DNA from: Rhodococcoides kroppenstedtii
Lineage (GTDB): Bacteria; Actinomycetota; Actinomycetes; Mycobacteriales; Mycobacteriaceae
DNA: 64,000 nucleotides
Assembly (NCBI RefSeq): GCF_900111805.1
Contig: NZ_FOJN01000003.1
Location: 186,001-250,000, forward strand
Reading direction: 5' to 3'
This document shows, piece after piece, positions 17,929 to 27,463 of the stretch (within the stretch, counting starts at the first letter, position 1; every line of letters begins with the position of its first letter). The position numbers and the translations under genes were made by a program. The notes beneath the pieces were generated by a model. That model had not been told where the DNA came from and made no database searches. It saw only the letters and a list, made by a program, of their open reading frames with translations.

Positions 17929-18162
17929 TCAGGCGGCGGCGAGTGCGGCGATGCGGGTGTCGCGGAAGCCGGACCAGTGAATGCCGTCGTCGACCACGAC
18001 GACGGGGGCGGCGAGGTAGCCGAGGGCCATCACGTAGTCGCGGGCGTCGGTGTCGAGGGTGATGTCGACGGCGGTGTAGTCGATGCCGGCCTTGTCCAGC
18101 GCGCGGAAGGTGGCCTTGCACTGGACGCAATTCGGCTTGGTGTAGACGGTCACTGCGGACAT
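17929..18162 (-). CDS. nrdH: NrdH-type glutaredoxin-like redoxin
   Basis: 77 residues with the NrdH redox motif C-V-Q-C in MSAVTVYTKPNCVQCKATFR, the cis-proline AAPVVVVDDG and the closing HWSGFRDTRI, all typical of NrdH. NrdH donates electrons to class Ib ribonucleotide reductase. No nrdEF genes are nearby, so the plasmid copy probably serves the host enzyme or other targets. ATG at 18162 is preferred over a longer start at 18201 because the fold begins there and a GA-rich ribosome site precedes it. Confidence 0.85.
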   Translation of the reverse strand: MSAVTVYTKPNCVQCKATFRALDKAGIDYTAVDITLDTDARDYVMALGYLAAPVVVVDDGIHWSGFRDTRIAALAAA

Positions 18163-18370
18163 TTCTCGGGCCCTTTCGGTATTCGCTGGGATTGCGTCCA
18201 TTCTATTTCAGCGGCGGATATTCGGCCAGTCGTGCGTGAGTTTATTCGGTAACGATTTCGGCGCTGCGCGGTGTTCATTCTCGTAATCACATTTCGCTTC
18301 GTGGCGACATTTCGCATTCGGAGGGGGCGGTCCGACGCTGTGTGCGTGGCCGCCCCCGTCGGGCGGGTGG

Positions 18371-18601
18371 TCAGTCCTCGTCCCATCGTTCGCCGGCGTA
18401 GGTGGGGTCGAAGTCGGCCGGCTGGTGCTGGGGGTAGCGTCGCCGGATTTCTTCCTCGCGGTCGAGGCGGTCGTTCCAGTGCCGGTCACACCGGGAGAAC
18501 GGCATTCCGCTGCCGCTGAGCGACATTCGTGGCTCGACGGTGCCGTGGCAGGGTGTGGTCCCGCGCTCGATGCAGTCGGTGTGGGCGGTGGTGTCGGGCA
18601 C
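18371..18601 (-). CDS. small cysteine/histidine-rich protein, probable zinc binding, 76 aa
   Basis: GTG at 18601 with GGAGAA directly upstream. Cysteines at about residues 10, 18 and 38 with histidines at 19 and 41 (DCIERGTTPCHG, SRCDRHW) suggest one metal site. The C-terminal half is charged. It is the gene controlled by repeat copy A, whose proximal arm ends 56 bp upstream. Longer frames starting in the repeat are not used. Confidence 0.6.
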   Translation of the reverse strand: MPDTTAHTDCIERGTTPCHGTVEPRMSLSGSGMPFSRCDRHWNDRLDREEEIRRRYPQHQPADFDPTYAGERWDED

Positions 18602-18656
18602 GGCTTCTCCTGTGGTCGGCGGTGGTGGGTGACCCCCTTGTCGGTGGCCTTCCCCT

Positions 18657-18873
18657 CGTTCTTTCGCCGTCATCCGGCGTGGCGCCCGAGTCGGCGGTGC
18701 GAGTGGCCGTGCGCCATTGTTCGAGACGACAAAGTTTTCGGTCGCCGGAGCGCAGCGCAGGTATGGGTGCCCGAAAAGTTTTCGGACCCCGTAGGGGCCG
18801 GTAGGTCGGATAGTGGCGTGTGCGGCCGGGAGTGCCGCAGAATCGGAATGCGCCGGATGTGCCGAGAGAACAG
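18657..18873 (-). repeat. conserved leader repeat, copy A
   Basis: First of four related elements. Arms are at 18657-18679 (core CATCCGGCG) and 18851-18873 (core CGCCGGATG), which can pair. Two palindrome sites lie inside at 18727-18742 (degenerate) and 18771-18785 (CCGAAAAGTTTTCGG). GGAGCGCAGC-type motifs occur near 18746 and 18896. This copy is the most diverged. It lies upstream of the zinc-site gene ending at 18371. Confidence 0.8.
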
Positions 18874-18993
18874 TGTTTCTTCTTTTCTGCACGGAGCGCA
18901 GCGGAGTTCCGCTTGTGGGGTTTGCCTTGTCGCCGGCCCGCCAGGGGCCGGCGATACGACGGAAAGTCGGTGGTGCGGTTCTACGATCGGGGT

Positions 18994-19164
18994 ATGGAGC
19001 GTTCGTCGGTGGAGTCGAGGTTGTCGGAGCTGGTGCACGCGGCGGTGCCGCCGTCGGATTTGGCGGTCGCGGCGATCGTGGCGGGTGTTCCGGTGGAGGC
19101 GACCCGGCCGGCGGGGCTGCGGAACGCCGATCTGGGGTGGACGGACCGCAACGTCCAGGAGTAG
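18994..19164 (+). CDS. small hypothetical protein, 56 aa, probably leaderless
   Basis: A TACGAT -10-like hexamer ends about eight bases before the ATG, which is the layout of leaderless transcripts common in this order; no ribosome site is visible. The protein is helical (ESRLSELVHAAVPPSDLAVA) with no family match. It is the only plus-strand gene in this stretch and faces the DUF4192 gene. Confidence 0.45.
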   Translation: MERSSVESRLSELVHAAVPPSDLAVAAIVAGVPVEATRPAGLRNADLGWTDRNVQE

Positions 19165-19338
19165 GCGCGGGCACCGCTGGTAGTGGGGTTTCGGTCCCCC
19201 GCCACCTCGGGTGGTGAGCCCGGCTGCGGTGGGTGAGTCCAGTGGTGGCGCCGGGTGGGGCTCGATGCCCCGCCCGGCGCGTCCCGCCCCGGTACGCCCG
19301 GGGGCGACCCCCTCGGTGGGGCCGCCCCGGGCGCGGGG

Positions 19339-20298
19339 TCAGTCGCGGTCGGGCGCCCCGGGCAGGTGCGCCCCGGTGTGTTCGCGGACGGTGGCGGGGT
19401 CGAGGTCGAGCAGCGCCATTTCGGCGGGGGTAACGGCGTTCTCGAGCGAAGCCTGCAACAGGGTGAGCAGTTTCGGGTGCGGGGTGCCGGTGGTGAGGGC
19501 TTCGGTGGTGGCGGCGTCGTAGGCGATGTTGGCGGCGGCTCCGTCTCCGGCGCGGTGGTTGAGCCAGCCGACGATGCACAGGGCGTGCACGCGCGAGGCG
19601 GCGGCGGTGCGCCGGGCGACGGTGGTCATGACGGCGTGGGCGGAGGCGCTGCCGTAGGCGGGGAGCCGGAACATCGCATCGCGGACGGCCGGGGTGGTGA
19701 TGACGGCGGCGGTGCGGGCGATCAGGTCCACGCTGGGCAGCTCGTCGGCGTAGACGACGGCGGCGAGTTCTTCGAGCACTCCGGCGGGGTCGGCGTGCTC
19801 GGCGGGGGTGATGGTGTCGGTGCGGGTGTAGCGGTCGGCGATGGCGTCGCGGTTGCGTTCGATCCGCTGACCGGCCTCGACGGCGGCGGCGACGGCGACG
19901 AGTGAGGCGGTGGGGTCGACGGCGATGGCCTCGAGGGTGTCGAGGTTCTGCGCGGTGGCCGGTTCGGCGAGCGTGGGGATCCAGTAGTTGCCCTGCACGC
20001 GGGCCACGTCGTAGAGGCGGTGGGCGAGGATCAGGTGCTCGGTGGTCGCGGCGCGCTTGTCGGCGTGGTCGCTGACGCTGACGATGTGCACCGCGGTGGC
20101 GCGGTGGCGGGTGAGGGCGTCGACGATGCGGTCGGTCTGGGTGTCGACGGCGGTGCGGTCGATGCGAACCGTGAACGTCGCGGCGGTCCCGGTGAGGGCG
20201 ATGACCACGATGGAGTCGGTGGGGACGAACCGGACCAGGGCGGGGACGGCGGCGATGAGGTCTGCGGCGGTGCTGATGGTGATGCGGCGTTGCGTCAT
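19339..20298 (-). CDS. DUF4192 family protein
   Basis: 319 residues. The N-terminal IAAVPALVRFVPTDSIVVIA with a following HIVSVSD strand, and the closing LLTLLQASLENAVTPAEM, match the actinobacterial DUF4192 family, which is frequent on plasmids and phages. No catalytic motif is known. The ATG at 20298 has GAAAGG upstream. The 46-residue basic gene is just upstream in the same orientation. Confidence 0.8.
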   Translation of the reverse strand: MTQRRITISTAADLIAAVPALVRFVPTDSIVVIALTGTAATFTVRIDRTAVDTQTDRIVDALTRHRATAVHIVSVSDHADKRAATTEHLILAHRLYDVARVQGNYWIPTLAEPATAQNLDTLEAIAVDPTASLVAVAAAVEAGQRIERNRDAIADRYTRTDTITPAEHADPAGVLEELAAVVYADELPSVDLIARTAAVITTPAVRDAMFRLPAYGSASAHAVMTTVARRTAAASRVHALCIVGWLNHRAGDGAAANIAYDAATTEALTTGTPHPKLLTLLQASLENAVTPAEMALLDLDPATVREHTGAHLPGAPDRD

Positions 20299-20344
20299 GG
20301 TTCGGGCCTTTCGAGTGGGTGGGTGTTCGTCGGTGGGTGGTGTG

Positions 20345-20485
20345 TCAGGACCGGAGGGCGCGGCGGGCGGCGCGGCGGTCGTAGCGGGCGCTGGCCTTCT
20401 TGACCGTGCGCCGGATCTTCGGTGAGCCCTGCTTGTGAACGAGGTGGTCGATTTCGTCGGCGGTGGTGGTGTGCTGTGCGCGCAT
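20345..20485 (-). CDS. small basic protein, 46 aa
   Basis: ATG at 20485 is preceded by GGGGAG at eight bases. The protein is lysine- and arginine-rich (KIRRTVKKASARYDRRAARR) after an N-terminal DEIDHLVHKQG, suggesting nucleic-acid binding. It is the first gene after repeat copy B and probably leads the DUF4192 operon. Confidence 0.6.
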   Translation of the reverse strand: MRAQHTTTADEIDHLVHKQGSPKIRRTVKKASARYDRRAARRALRS

Positions 20486-20540
20486 CACGGGTGCTCCCCT
20501 TCCGAAACTGGTGTCGGTGCGGAGTCGGTGGCCCTTCCCC

Positions 20541-20761
20541 GCGTTCTTTCGCCGTCATCTGGCGTGGCGTAGAGGAGGCGGTGCGAGTGACCGGCGCCAG
20601 CATTCGAGCCGGGAAGTTTTCGGGGGCCGGAGCGCAGCGGAGGACCGTGGGCCGAAAAGTTTTCGGACCCCGTAGGGGCCGGAGCGCAGCGGAGGTCGGG
20701 TGTTGGCGGTCGAGGGAGGGAGTGCCGCAGCATCGGAGTAGCCAGATGTGCCGAAAGAACG
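20541..20761 (-). repeat. conserved leader repeat, copy B
   Basis: Arms at 20541-20562 (core CATCTGGC) and 20741-20761 (core GCCAGATG) can pair over about 17 positions. Palindromes lie at 20609-20623 and 20652-20666. GGAGCGCAGCGGAG occurs three times (near 20629, 20680, 20779). Similarity with copy D continues past the distal arm to about 20950. The proximal arm ends 56 bp before the ATG of the 46-residue gene. Confidence 0.85.
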
Positions 20762-20980
20762 ATGCTCTTCGACAGGGCGGAGCGCAGCGGAGCTCCGATC
20801 AGGGGACGCCCGCAGGGTGTCCGGCGCCCGGCCGGCCAGCGATACCCGACCGTCGGTCACAGCACCCGAGTTGCCACCTTCCACCCGTGGGGTACGCAGC
20901 GGTGTTGTGCGGGAGCGACGGAGACCGGCCACGTCCCGCGGGTCGCGGTAGCGCGATGAACACGGCGTACGCCGTTTGTC

Positions 20981-21988
20981 CTAGTTCGTCGCCGAGCCTT
21001 CAAACTTGTCGCACGTCGCTGGATTATTTGGTGGCGGCGTAAAATTCGTAGGCCAAATTGTCTCAGAGTTATAGCATATGTCGACGAGTTTCGTTTCACC
21101 CACAAGCACGTTGTTCTTGTAAAACTCAGAATTGCCCCTGTGCGGGTCGTCAAGTATGACGTTTTCGACGCCTACTTGGTCGATAAAGTAACTTATGAGC
21201 GCAACTTTTTGACTAGCCAAACCGTCCGTAACTACGACACCAAATTCTACGTCGGCAAGGTTTGCGCCAGAAAGATTGGCCCCGCTGAGGTCGCTACCGC
21301 CATAAGAGGGAGTGAGGTTCCTTGCAAATCTGGCGTTGTGTAGGTCTTTGTTCTCCAAGTTCACGCCCCTCAAGTCACTTGCACTGAAGTCAATGTCTGC
21401 CGGTAACGAGGCTCTTCGGAGGTCGACGTCAAGCATTCGGACATGCATCATATTTCGCGGCAACGATGCATTTCTGAACTTGGCGCGCGAAAAATCAGTC
21501 TGGTGCAAGATGGCGAACTCCATTTCGGACATGTCGAAAGTCGCGTCGCGCGCCGATGTGCGTGCGAATATCGCGAGTTCGAGATCCGATGAAGAGAAAG
21601 AACTTCCATCTAGGTTTGCGTCGGAAAAATTCGCTCCCACCAGTTGTAGACCGCTCATGTTCTGGCCACTCAGGTCGAAGGAGTTGAATGGCTTCAGCTC
21701 TTGTCCGTCCCCGGACGACTTGTCTCTGACGAAGTTCAGGTTAGCAGCGCGGAGTTCACGGGCTGCCCGGTCCTCGTCAATCCGGTACTGCACGAATATT
21801 GTTGATGCGCTGACTATTGCGGCGATGACGAGGGCGATAAGGCCGTCGCGCCAGAGCCATTCGGGAATGACGGGGTGCGGCCGAGGCGTCACTGGCCGAC
21901 CAAGAGGCTGGGGCTGGGGCGCGATCCTCTGGGTTCGATAGACGCTGTTCGCGCCTGAGGAACGTCGGCGTGGCATGGGCTGCGTCAC
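20981..21988 (-). CDS. membrane-anchored pentapeptide-repeat protein
   Basis: 335 residues. A basic cytoplasmic N-terminus precedes one transmembrane helix (LIALVIAAIVSASTIFVQY, about residues 50-68). From about residue 90 there are repeated A(D/N)LXX-like pentapeptides (DLSGQNMSGLQLVGANFSDA, DLSGANLSGANLADVEF) forming a right-handed beta helix. The GC content is visibly lower than in neighbours, suggesting separate acquisition. The start may be the GTG at 21988 or the ATG at 21976. Function unknown; pentapeptide proteins often act by protein contact. Confidence 0.75.
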   Translation of the reverse strand: MTQPMPRRRSSGANSVYRTQRIAPQPQPLGRPVTPRPHPVIPEWLWRDGLIALVIAAIVSASTIFVQYRIDEDRAARELRAANLNFVRDKSSGDGQELKPFNSFDLSGQNMSGLQLVGANFSDANLDGSSFSSSDLELAIFARTSARDATFDMSEMEFAILHQTDFSRAKFRNASLPRNMMHVRMLDVDLRRASLPADIDFSASDLRGVNLENKDLHNARFARNLTPSYGGSDLSGANLSGANLADVEFGVVVTDGLASQKVALISYFIDQVGVENVILDDPHRGNSEFYKNNVLVGETKLVDICYNSETIWPTNFTPPPNNPATCDKFEGSATN

Positions 21989-22096
21989 GGCGCCAGGCTA
22001 TTGGCCGATGGGTGCTGGTGGGGCGTCATGGTGCTGTTTCACCGAGCGGAGCTCGATGCCTTTGGGTCGGCCGCGGAGCGGCCGACCTCCGGGGGG

Positions 22097-22261
22097 TCAG
22101 GTGGCGGTGAGGTGTGTGCGGGGGACGCGGAAGGTGTAGGCGCCGGGGGCTGCGGCGTCGGTTCCGGTGGGTGTGACGGTGGCGTGGGTGTCGTCGAGGT
22201 CGACGATTTCGAAGGTGCTGGTTCCGCTGGGATGGAGGGTGATGTGGTCGCCTGGTTGCAC
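22097..22261 (-). CDS. small beta-rich protein, 54 aa
   Basis: GTG start at 22261 after an in-frame stop. It begins VQPGDHITLHPSGTSTFEIV and continues with alternating polar strands, like a small beta-barrel or SH3-type domain. No other start is possible upstream. Shadow frames on both strands here are Pro/Thr-rich and rejected. Confidence 0.5.
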   Translation of the reverse strand: MQPGDHITLHPSGTSTFEIVDLDDTHATVTPTGTDAAAPGAYTFRVPRTHLTAT

Positions 22262-22332
22262 GACCGGTCACGGTAGCGCGGGGCACCGACAGCGCCGTTT
22301 CCATGCAGGTGCACCCGCACGGCAGCGTGTGG

Positions 22333-22530
22333 TCAGGCGCGCGCGTCGCGTTCGCGGCCGGTGGCCTGGCCGCCGGCGGGGTCGGTGGTGGGGGTGATGG
22401 CGTTGCTGGGGCACCACTGTTGGACGTGGAGGGTGCCGTGTCCGTTGCCGGTGTGCAGTTCGATGTCGCAGAGGCCGATCCAGTCGCCGGCGGGCCTGTT
22501 AACTGCACTTGTGCAGGGGAATTGGCCTCA
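22333..22530 (-). pseudogene. 5'-truncated plasmid gene at the island border
   Basis: A frame with coding character (NRPAGDWIGLCDIELHTGNG, then GTLHVQQWCPSN) ends at 22333. Upstream it runs into a stop near 22531 without any ATG, GTG or TTG. The break coincides with the left border of the integrase island, so the 5' end was probably separated by insertion. Alternatively an unusual start is used. Confidence 0.4.
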
Positions 22531-22553
22531 GCCGGAGGTATCGGGGGTACACG

Positions 22554-23753
22554 ATGAACGACGTCAGGGCACAGATCTTCGCTGGGTCGGTCACTTTACC
22601 CACCGTGGGCGAGGTCCTGTATGCGGGTGAGCACAACACTCCACCGTTCGTGGTGACCATCGGTGGAACAGAGCTGTCGGTGGTCACATCGTTTCTGACC
22701 GACCTGACGGTGTCCGACATGCGGGCGTCCACTGTCCGTTCCTACGCGTATGACGTACTGCGCTGGTGGCGGGTGCTGATCGCAGTGGGAGTGCGTTGGG
22801 ACCAGGCGACGCGTGCGGAGACCGAACTGATGGTGGGGTGGTTTCGGTCGGCGCCGAATCCGCAGCGGATGCGTCGGCATGATGCAGTCACGCCGCCGGG
22901 GTCGGTGAACGTCCGCACCGGCAAGCCCGTTCTCGGCACCGGGTATGCGCCGGCCACGATCAACCACGCACTCACGGTCGTGTCGGCCTTCTACGGATTC
23001 CACGCCGAACGAGGACACGGTCCGGTGTCCAATCCTGTTCCCGGGCCCGCCGATCGGCGGCGAATGCTGCTGCGCCCGAGCCCCTTCGACACCACGTTCC
23101 GGCCTCGGCGTGCACCCCTTCGGCAGAGGCAATCGCGTCGTGGGCCACGGTCGATCCCGGACCGCATGTGGGACGAACTCGTCGCAGCGATGACCCACGA
23201 CCGGGATCGCGCGATATTGAGTCTGGCGGTCTCGTCCGGTGCCCGCGCGAGTGAACTGCTCGGGGTCGTTGGTGGTCGGGTGGACTGGGGAATGCGGCGA
23301 GTGTGGGTCGTCGGCAAAGGCACCGACGATCTCGTGGCGGTGCCGGGATCACCGGACGCGTTCGTGGATCTCGCTCGGTACTACGACCGGTGCGGCGTGC
23401 CGGGTGCGAACGAACACATCTGGAGGACCACCCGCGGGGTGCCGCGCCCGTTGACGTATTGGGCGTTGCGGCGAGTCCTACAACGCGCCAATGATGCTCT
23501 CGCGACGAACTGGACCTTCCACGACATCCGCCATACCGCGGCGTGCCGCATGGCGGACGATCCGAATCTGACGTTGCCGGAGGTGCAGGCCGTGCTGCGG
23601 CACCGGCACATCACCACCACACAGGCCTACCTCGTGCCGCGGGTGGAGCAACTACACGACAAGCTGCAGGAGCACTACGGGCGGCCGCGGACGAGTGAGA
23701 CCTTCGCCGCGGAGTACGCCGCCGAGGATCTGCGGACGGTGTTCGGTGAGTGA
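22554..23753 (+). CDS. tyrosine recombinase / integrase
   Basis: About 399 residues. The catalytic set is complete: arginine in SSGARASELLGV, H-x-x-R in FHDIRHTAACRM, and histidine plus nucleophilic tyrosine in VLRHRHITTTQAYL. The N-terminal SAM-like core-binding domain spans residues about 40-160. The ATG at 22554 has a G-rich ribosome site (GGGGG) seven bases before it; an earlier start at 22509 lies in the presumed attachment site. It overlaps the next recombinase by eight bases, so the two form one operon. Confidence 0.88.
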   Translation: MNDVRAQIFAGSVTLPTVGEVLYAGEHNTPPFVVTIGGTELSVVTSFLTDLTVSDMRASTVRSYAYDVLRWWRVLIAVGVRWDQATRAETELMVGWFRSAPNPQRMRRHDAVTPPGSVNVRTGKPVLGTGYAPATINHALTVVSAFYGFHAERGHGPVSNPVPGPADRRRMLLRPSPFDTTFRPRRAPLRQRQSRRGPRSIPDRMWDELVAAMTHDRDRAILSLAVSSGARASELLGVVGGRVDWGMRRVWVVGKGTDDLVAVPGSPDAFVDLARYYDRCGVPGANEHIWRTTRGVPRPLTYWALRRVLQRANDALATNWTFHDIRHTAACRMADDPNLTLPEVQAVLRHRHITTTQAYLVPRVEQLHDKLQEHYGRPRTSETFAAEYAAEDLRTVFGE

Positions 23754-26162
23754 GGCAGGGCCGGGGCGGAGAAACGCCGTCGCGTCGATTCCCGACACGA
23801 CAGGGCTGCGTCCCCTGCGATATTCACGGCCGGCAGTCGATGCTGAACCTGCGACGCCGCGCGCCCTGCACCGTCATGGGGACTTGTCGGCATCAACGGT
23901 CGACGAGCTGAGTACGGTCGCCGCCGCGCTCTGGCAGACATCGGACTCGGCACACTACAACCGCACCGCCGGATTGCGGCGGATGCACCGCTACCTTGAC
24001 GCGTATCCGGGGTCGACATGGCAACAACGATGGGACGCATCGCCGTTGGCGACCGGCATGGTCGCGGCCGCCGAGGCGGTCGCCGTCGACGCCGTGACAC
24101 GCGGTGCCCGTGACGAGGTCGCTTCGGCTGTCAAAGCCCTGTTCGCCCTCCGCGTGGTGCGCCCGTCCGTCGCTGCGTTCAAACGCAACAAGTTCTTGAA
24201 TTTCGCACACTATTTCCTCGTCGCCGAGTCGGATGCTGATCTCGCTCGTTTCGTGGCCGCAGTGGGAGAGTCCGAACTCGCCGGCCACTTCACCCGCGCC
24301 GCGATCTACGACGTCTGCGCGGCCCTCACCACCCAGGGCATTCCGTTCGCGGACCTCACTGCGTCGGCGCTCATGCACTTCGCGAGCGAAGTCCGGCAGA
24401 CCACGACCCGCAGCGGATTACACACCAACAAGTACGCAGGTCATCTCGCGTGGCAGGTGATGCACTCGATGGGCCACTTCCCCACCGCGACTCCCCCGAC
24501 GCTACGAGCGGCACTGCGCTCACCACAGCTGACCATCGTCGAGATGGTCGATCGACACCCGATCGCCGACGGCGCAGTCCGGCAGTTGTTCATCGACTAC
24601 CTCGAACGACGCTCCGTGCAACTCGAGTACGTCTCCCTCTCCGCGCAAGCCGACATCATAGTGCGGGTGTTCTGGCGGGCGGTGGTAGAGCTGAACCCCA
24701 ACCAGAGCACCCTGCAGCTGTCCGACGAGGTGTACCAGCAGTGGCGAACGGGGCTCAGAACCGCGAAGAACGGGACCGCCCGATCCGACCAGTCGGCGGT
24801 GCTGATGTGGGTGCGGGCACTGTACTTCGACATCCAGGCATGGGCGGTCCACGAACCCGAACGGTGGGCCCAGTGGGTCGCACCGTGCCCGATCTCCAAC
24901 TCGGAGCGGCGCACCGTCGGCAAACACAAACGGCGAGTACGTGAACGAACGCACGACACCGTGCGCAGACTGCAACCGCTGCTACCGGTGCTCATCGAAC
25001 ACATCGACGAACGCGCCGAGCACTGGCGCACGCTCCTCGCCCTGGCGACGACAGCGGCGGATCGGGGACAGTTCATCCACAACGGTGTGCAGTACACCCG
25101 CGTACACACCAAGGGCGACAAAACTCTGATCCGGACCGGTCACCCGCCGAACGTACGAGTCACCACCCCAGCGGCCCCCCGCTCCATCGACGTCAAAGTA
25201 CAAGAGGACGCCGCCTTCTGGACCTGGGCAATCGTGAGACACTGCGCCTAAGCGGTCTGCGAGTCGAAGAGCTGACGGAGCTGACACAAATGTCGGTGCG
25301 CCGGTACCGCCGAACCAACGGAGAGACCGTCCCCCTGTTGGTCGTGGCCCCTTCCAAGAGCGACCGCGAACGCGTGATCCCGATGTCACCGGAGTTGTTC
25401 CACGTCATCGCGTCCATCATCCGCCGGATCTCCACAGGCCGCACCGCCGTTCCACTGGCCACCCGATACGACGACTACGACCGCACCACCACCGAACCTC
25501 AACCCTTCCTGTTCCAACGCCGCATTGGCCAACGTCTCGAAGTCATGACCGGCAACGGCATCGGGACGCGACTGCGGTCCGTGTGCACTCGCCTCGCCAA
25601 AACCGACTCACGTTTCGTCGGCATCCACTTCCGACCCCACGACTTCCGGCGTCTGTTCGCCACCGACCTGGTCAACAACGGTCTGCCCATCCACATCGGA
25701 GCTGCACTCCTCGGACACCTCGACCTCGAAACCACCCGCGGCTACGTCGCAGTCTTCGACGACGAAGTCACCCGCCACTACCAAGCACACCTCAAACGCC
25801 GACGGGCGCTCCGCCCCGACCACGAGTACGCGGCGGTCACGGACCGAGAATGGGCCGAGTTCGACGAGCATTTCGACCGCCGCAAAGTAGAGCTCGGCGG
25901 CTGCGGCCGCCCCTACGCCACTCCGTGCACCCACGAACACGCGTGTATCCGCTGTCCCATGCTCCACGTCGACCCCACTATGGTCACGCGTCTCGACTCG
26001 ATTGAGTCCGACCTCCATGCGCGGCGCGAAGAGGCGCAGAAGCAAGGTTGGGTCGGGGAGATCGAAGGCATCGACCTGACACTCGACGCCCTCCGAGCAA
26101 AACGTCGAGATGTCGGGCGAATCGCGACGCGACTCGTCGATCTCGGCATTCCACGAACCTGA
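23746..26162 (+). pseudogene. large tyrosine recombinase (~805 aa) split by a frameshift
   Basis: The first frame (23746-25251) ends in EDAAFWTWAIVRHCA and stop. In the -1 frame the sequence continues ETLRLSGLRVEELTELTQMS to 26162. Reading one base back after the GTG codon near 25236 restores a continuous protein. The catalytic arginine (GLRVEEL) lies just after the shift, then HDFRRLFATDLV and GHLDLETTRGYVAVF carry the remaining residues, followed by a C-terminal cysteine cluster (CTHEHACIRCPM). Such 700-800 residue recombinases commonly follow a 400-residue partner. A sequencing error or programmed slippage is possible. Confidence 0.75.
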
Positions 26163-26289
26163 CCGCCGATCATCGGCCCTTGTTTCGCGACTGGCCCACC
26201 GCATGGGAAGTTCCGGATCCTCGACAGTCGTCGGCACCGTGCTGTCCATGACCCGAGTGACCGTGTCGACGGTGGGATAGGTTCTCGTC

Positions 26290-27243
26290 ATGGCACGTGG
26301 CACCACGGGAACGGTGCGTGGGATCACCCTCCAGCAGTTGCGATACTTCGTCGAAGTGGCCGCCGAGGGATCAATCAGTGCCGCGGCGGATCTGCTCTAC
26401 ATCGCGCAACCGACCTTGTCGTCGGCACTGAAAGACCTCGAAAGCCGAGTGGGACGGACACTCCTCGTTCGTTCTACCCGGGGAGCGACACTCACCGAGG
26501 ACGGGGCGGAGTTTCTCGGCTATGCGCGTCAGGTGGTCGAGCAAGCCGAACTTCTAGAGCAACGGTATCTGGGCCGCGGCCCCTCGCGCCGGCTTCTGGG
26601 GGTGTCTACCCAGCACTACTCGTTCGTCGTCGACGCCTTCGCCCGCATGGTGAGAGCGTCTGATACCCCCGAGTACGCCTTTAGTCTTCGCGAGACCCGA
26701 ACCTGGGACATCATCGAAGACGTCCGCACACTGCGCAGCGAGCTGGGCGTGCTCTACCGCAACGAGTTCAACGCTAAGGTGATCGACAAACTGATTCGCG
26801 AAGCGGGGTTGGCCTTCACGCCCCTGTTCGTGGCGTCGCCGCACATCTTCGTCGCCCGTACGAACCCACTCGCAGGCCGACGGACGGTGACGCTCGACGA
26901 TCTCGAGGATCTGCCGCGGCTGACGTTCGATCAGGGCGCGAACAATTCGTTCTATTTCGCCGAGGAGATCCTCTCCACCCGCTCGTCGAAGCAGGACATA
27001 CGGGTAAGCGATCGAGCGACCATCTTCAACCTCATGATCGGTCTAGGTGGATACACCATCTCTACCGGCATCGTCTCCGATGATCTCGATCCGTCCATCG
27101 TCGCTGTTCCACTCGACGTCGACGAGCGCATCGAGATCGGATGGATCGGACACGCGTCGGTGTCGCTGACCGCTCAGGCGCAGCGTTTCGTGGCGGAGAT
27201 GCGCGCTGTCGTGTCGGGGTACGGCGTCGAACTGTTGGAATAG
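26290..27243 (+). CDS. LysR-family transcriptional regulator
   Basis: 317 residues. The winged helix-turn-helix fills residues about 12-72 (LQQLRYFVEVAAEGSISAAA, IAQPTLSSALKDLESRVGRT); the effector domain begins near residue 100. It precedes mesX-mesD in the same orientation with a 220-bp AT-rich gap, so it probably controls that pair. LysR regulators of sulfur and methionine genes (MetR, CysB) are common, which fits. The ligand is unknown. Confidence 0.85.
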   Translation: MARGTTGTVRGITLQQLRYFVEVAAEGSISAAADLLYIAQPTLSSALKDLESRVGRTLLVRSTRGATLTEDGAEFLGYARQVVEQAELLEQRYLGRGPSRRLLGVSTQHYSFVVDAFARMVRASDTPEYAFSLRETRTWDIIEDVRTLRSELGVLYRNEFNAKVIDKLIREAGLAFTPLFVASPHIFVARTNPLAGRRTVTLDDLEDLPRLTFDQGANNSFYFAEEILSTRSSKQDIRVSDRATIFNLMIGLGGYTISTGIVSDDLDPSIVAVPLDVDERIEIGWIGHASVSLTAQAQRFVAEMRAVVSGYGVELLE

Positions 27244-27463
27244 CAAAAGGCTATATCTGGCTATCAAAAAAGCAAATTAGGCTATGGCAACTGGTCTCAC
27301 TACTCTGGTCCGTGCGCCACTTCCTGCAATCGGGTCACGGATCTCACGGCTCCGATCGCGCCGCCCGCACTCGGGTGGAAGTGCTGCGCATCATCGGGCA
27401 GTGACCGTGCGGCGACGCGTTCGTCACTGCGTTCTTTGCACGTGAACGGGGCGGCGGATCGGC
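27244..27463. promoter_or_regulatory. AT-rich intergenic region between lysR and mesX
   Basis: The first 45 bases hold three GGCTAT copies (near 27249, 27259 and 27281), the last two separated by an A-rich stretch, in otherwise high-GC DNA. This may be the LysR binding site or the mesX promoter. No SAM riboswitch or T-box could be recognised by eye. Confidence 0.35.

Noticed and set aside
27244..27463. SAM riboswitch or T-box before mesX
   Set aside because: No recognisable aptamer core or specifier-terminator arrangement; only short GGCTAT repeats.
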